Position numbers and translations under genes: made by a program
Notes under the pieces: model-generated
Database searches by the model: none
Seen by the model: the letters and a program-made list of their open reading frames with translations, nothing else
What the model was told of the DNA's origin: nothing
In this document: positions 63,419-64,000 of the stretch, piece after piece
Layout: each line of letters begins with the position of its first letter
Position numbering within the stretch: position 1 is the first letter of the stretch
Source of the DNA: Euzebya rosea
GTDB taxonomy: Bacteria; Actinomycetota; Nitriliruptoria; Euzebyales; Euzebyaceae
Direction of reading: 5' to 3'
NCBI RefSeq assembly: GCF_003073135.1
Contig: NZ_PGDQ01000002.1
Span: forward strand, 186,001 to 250,000
DNA length: 64,000 nucleotides

Positions 63419-64000
63419 TCAGCGGTATCGGTCGATCGTCGCGCGGGCTCGTCGGCCGTAGCCGCCACCGAACATCGCCGCATGGACCAGCAGCGGATGC
63501 AGCTGGTACAGCTCCACCCGATCGGCGTTGCCGTCCGCGAGGGGGAACACCTCGTCGTAGGCGTCGAACACCCCCGAGCCGAACCCGCCGAACAGCCGCA
63601 TCATCGCCAGGTCGACCTCGCGATGGCCGCCGAAGGACGCCGGGTCGACCAGCACCGGCAGACCGTCGGTGCCGACCATGGCGTTGCCGCCCCACAGGTC
63701 GCCGTGCAGCCGCGCGGGTGGCTCGGGCGGCCCCAGCCGGTCCGGCAGCCGGTCGACCAGCCCCTCGAGCGCGTCCAGCGTTCCCGGCGGCAGGGCACCC
63801 CGTTCGTCGGCGATCAGCGCTGTCGGCCACAGCCGCTTCGTGCCCAGGAAGTCCGCCCACGTCCCGGTCGGCTCGTTGGGCTGTGGCACCGTGCCGACGA
63901 AGCCGGCCCACGACGCCCCGAACGCGTCCGCACCCGCACGATGCAGCGCTGCCAGGCCTCGCCCGAGCGCCTCGTCGTGGTCCACCGCCGGCCGGCCGGC
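63419..64000 (-). CDS. Fructosamine kinase-family protein, partial at the N-terminus
   Basis: The frame runs off the right window edge (…AGRPAVDHDEALGRGLAALHRAG). About 193 C-terminal residues are present. Seen: LPQPN-like (VPQPNEPTGTWADFL), RLHGDLWGGNAMVG (catalytic Asp region), VDPASFGGHREVDLAM and a late GGGYG. The family phosphorylates sugar amines and reverses protein glycation (known for FN3K); bacterial substrates vary. The N-terminal ATP-binding half lies outside the window. Confidence 0.92.
   Translation of the reverse strand, partial: AGRPAVDHDEALGRGLAALHRAGADAFGASWAGFVGTVPQPNEPTGTWADFLGTKRLWPTALIADERGALPPGTLDALEGLVDRLPDRLGPPEPPARLHGDLWGGNAMVGTDGLPVLVDPASFGGHREVDLAMMRLFGGFGSGVFDAYDEVFPLADGNADRVELYQLHPLLVHAAMFGGGYGRRARATIDRYR

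Overview
The window is chromosomal DNA of a very high-GC actinobacterium. Evidence: GC-rich codons nearly throughout, frequent GTG/TTG starts, clpP-clpX next to trigger factor, an mreBCD-pbp2-rodA elongation operon, a LAL-type LuxR regulator, an Rv2578c-type radical SAM protein, and a cell-wall-binding-repeat-2 (CWB2) secreted protein. CWB2 proteins, DUF5709 proteins and the general gene style would fit a deep-branching lineage such as Nitriliruptoria (Euzebya-like), but this placement is an inference and no marker in the window proves it.

Layout. 1-1.3 kb: partial SRAP (YedK/HMCES-like) gene, two tandem zinc-ribbon/HNH proteins, tRNA-Lys. 1.34-5.44 kb: a ~4 kb integrative element in the tRNA-His gene, bounded by a perfect 45-bp direct repeat, with a tyrosine integrase and one AT-richer cargo gene coding for a DUF4365 (PD-(D/E)XK-like) domain fused to TPR-like repeats. 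5.5-13.5 kb: tRNA-Arg, P1B-type metal ATPase, class-V aminotransferase, pirin-like protein, phosphoglucomutase, an alpha/alpha-barrel protein, tRNA-Gly and a Crp/Fnr regulator with a clear intrinsic terminator.

13.58-23.38 kb: a ~9.8 kb mobilisable island in tRNA-Pro (46-bp repeats, plus a third partial copy near the right end). It holds an IS110 relic, an AT-richer operon of zinc-ribbon protein, PD-(D/E)XK nuclease and HNH nuclease, a secreted CWB2 protein, a MobF relaxase-helicase, an integrase and an excisionase. No type IV secretion genes are seen. The nuclease operon and the DUF4365-TPR gene are the best candidates here for undescribed anti-phage or anti-plasmid systems.

23.4-64 kb is core chromosome: a Upf1-like helicase with a nuclease-like tail, tig, clpP, clpX, a DUF5709/hydrolase/GNAT/site-2-protease group, valS-folC, a secreted protein behind a structured leader, a thioredoxin-like plus DsbB pair (disulfide formation), ndk, a Cys/Met PLP enzyme, an M20 peptidase, a very small FAD oxidoreductase, a PAS-GAF-GGDEF-EAL protein, a YceI-like protein, a LuxR/LAL regulator, a short RadC/JAB protein, and the mreB-mreC-mreD-(secreted metzincin)-pbp2-rodA operon. 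It ends with an Rv2578c-family radical SAM protein carrying a full LAGLIDADG intein inside its iron-sulfur cysteine motif, and a partial fructosamine-kinase gene. No CRISPR array or rRNA gene was seen.
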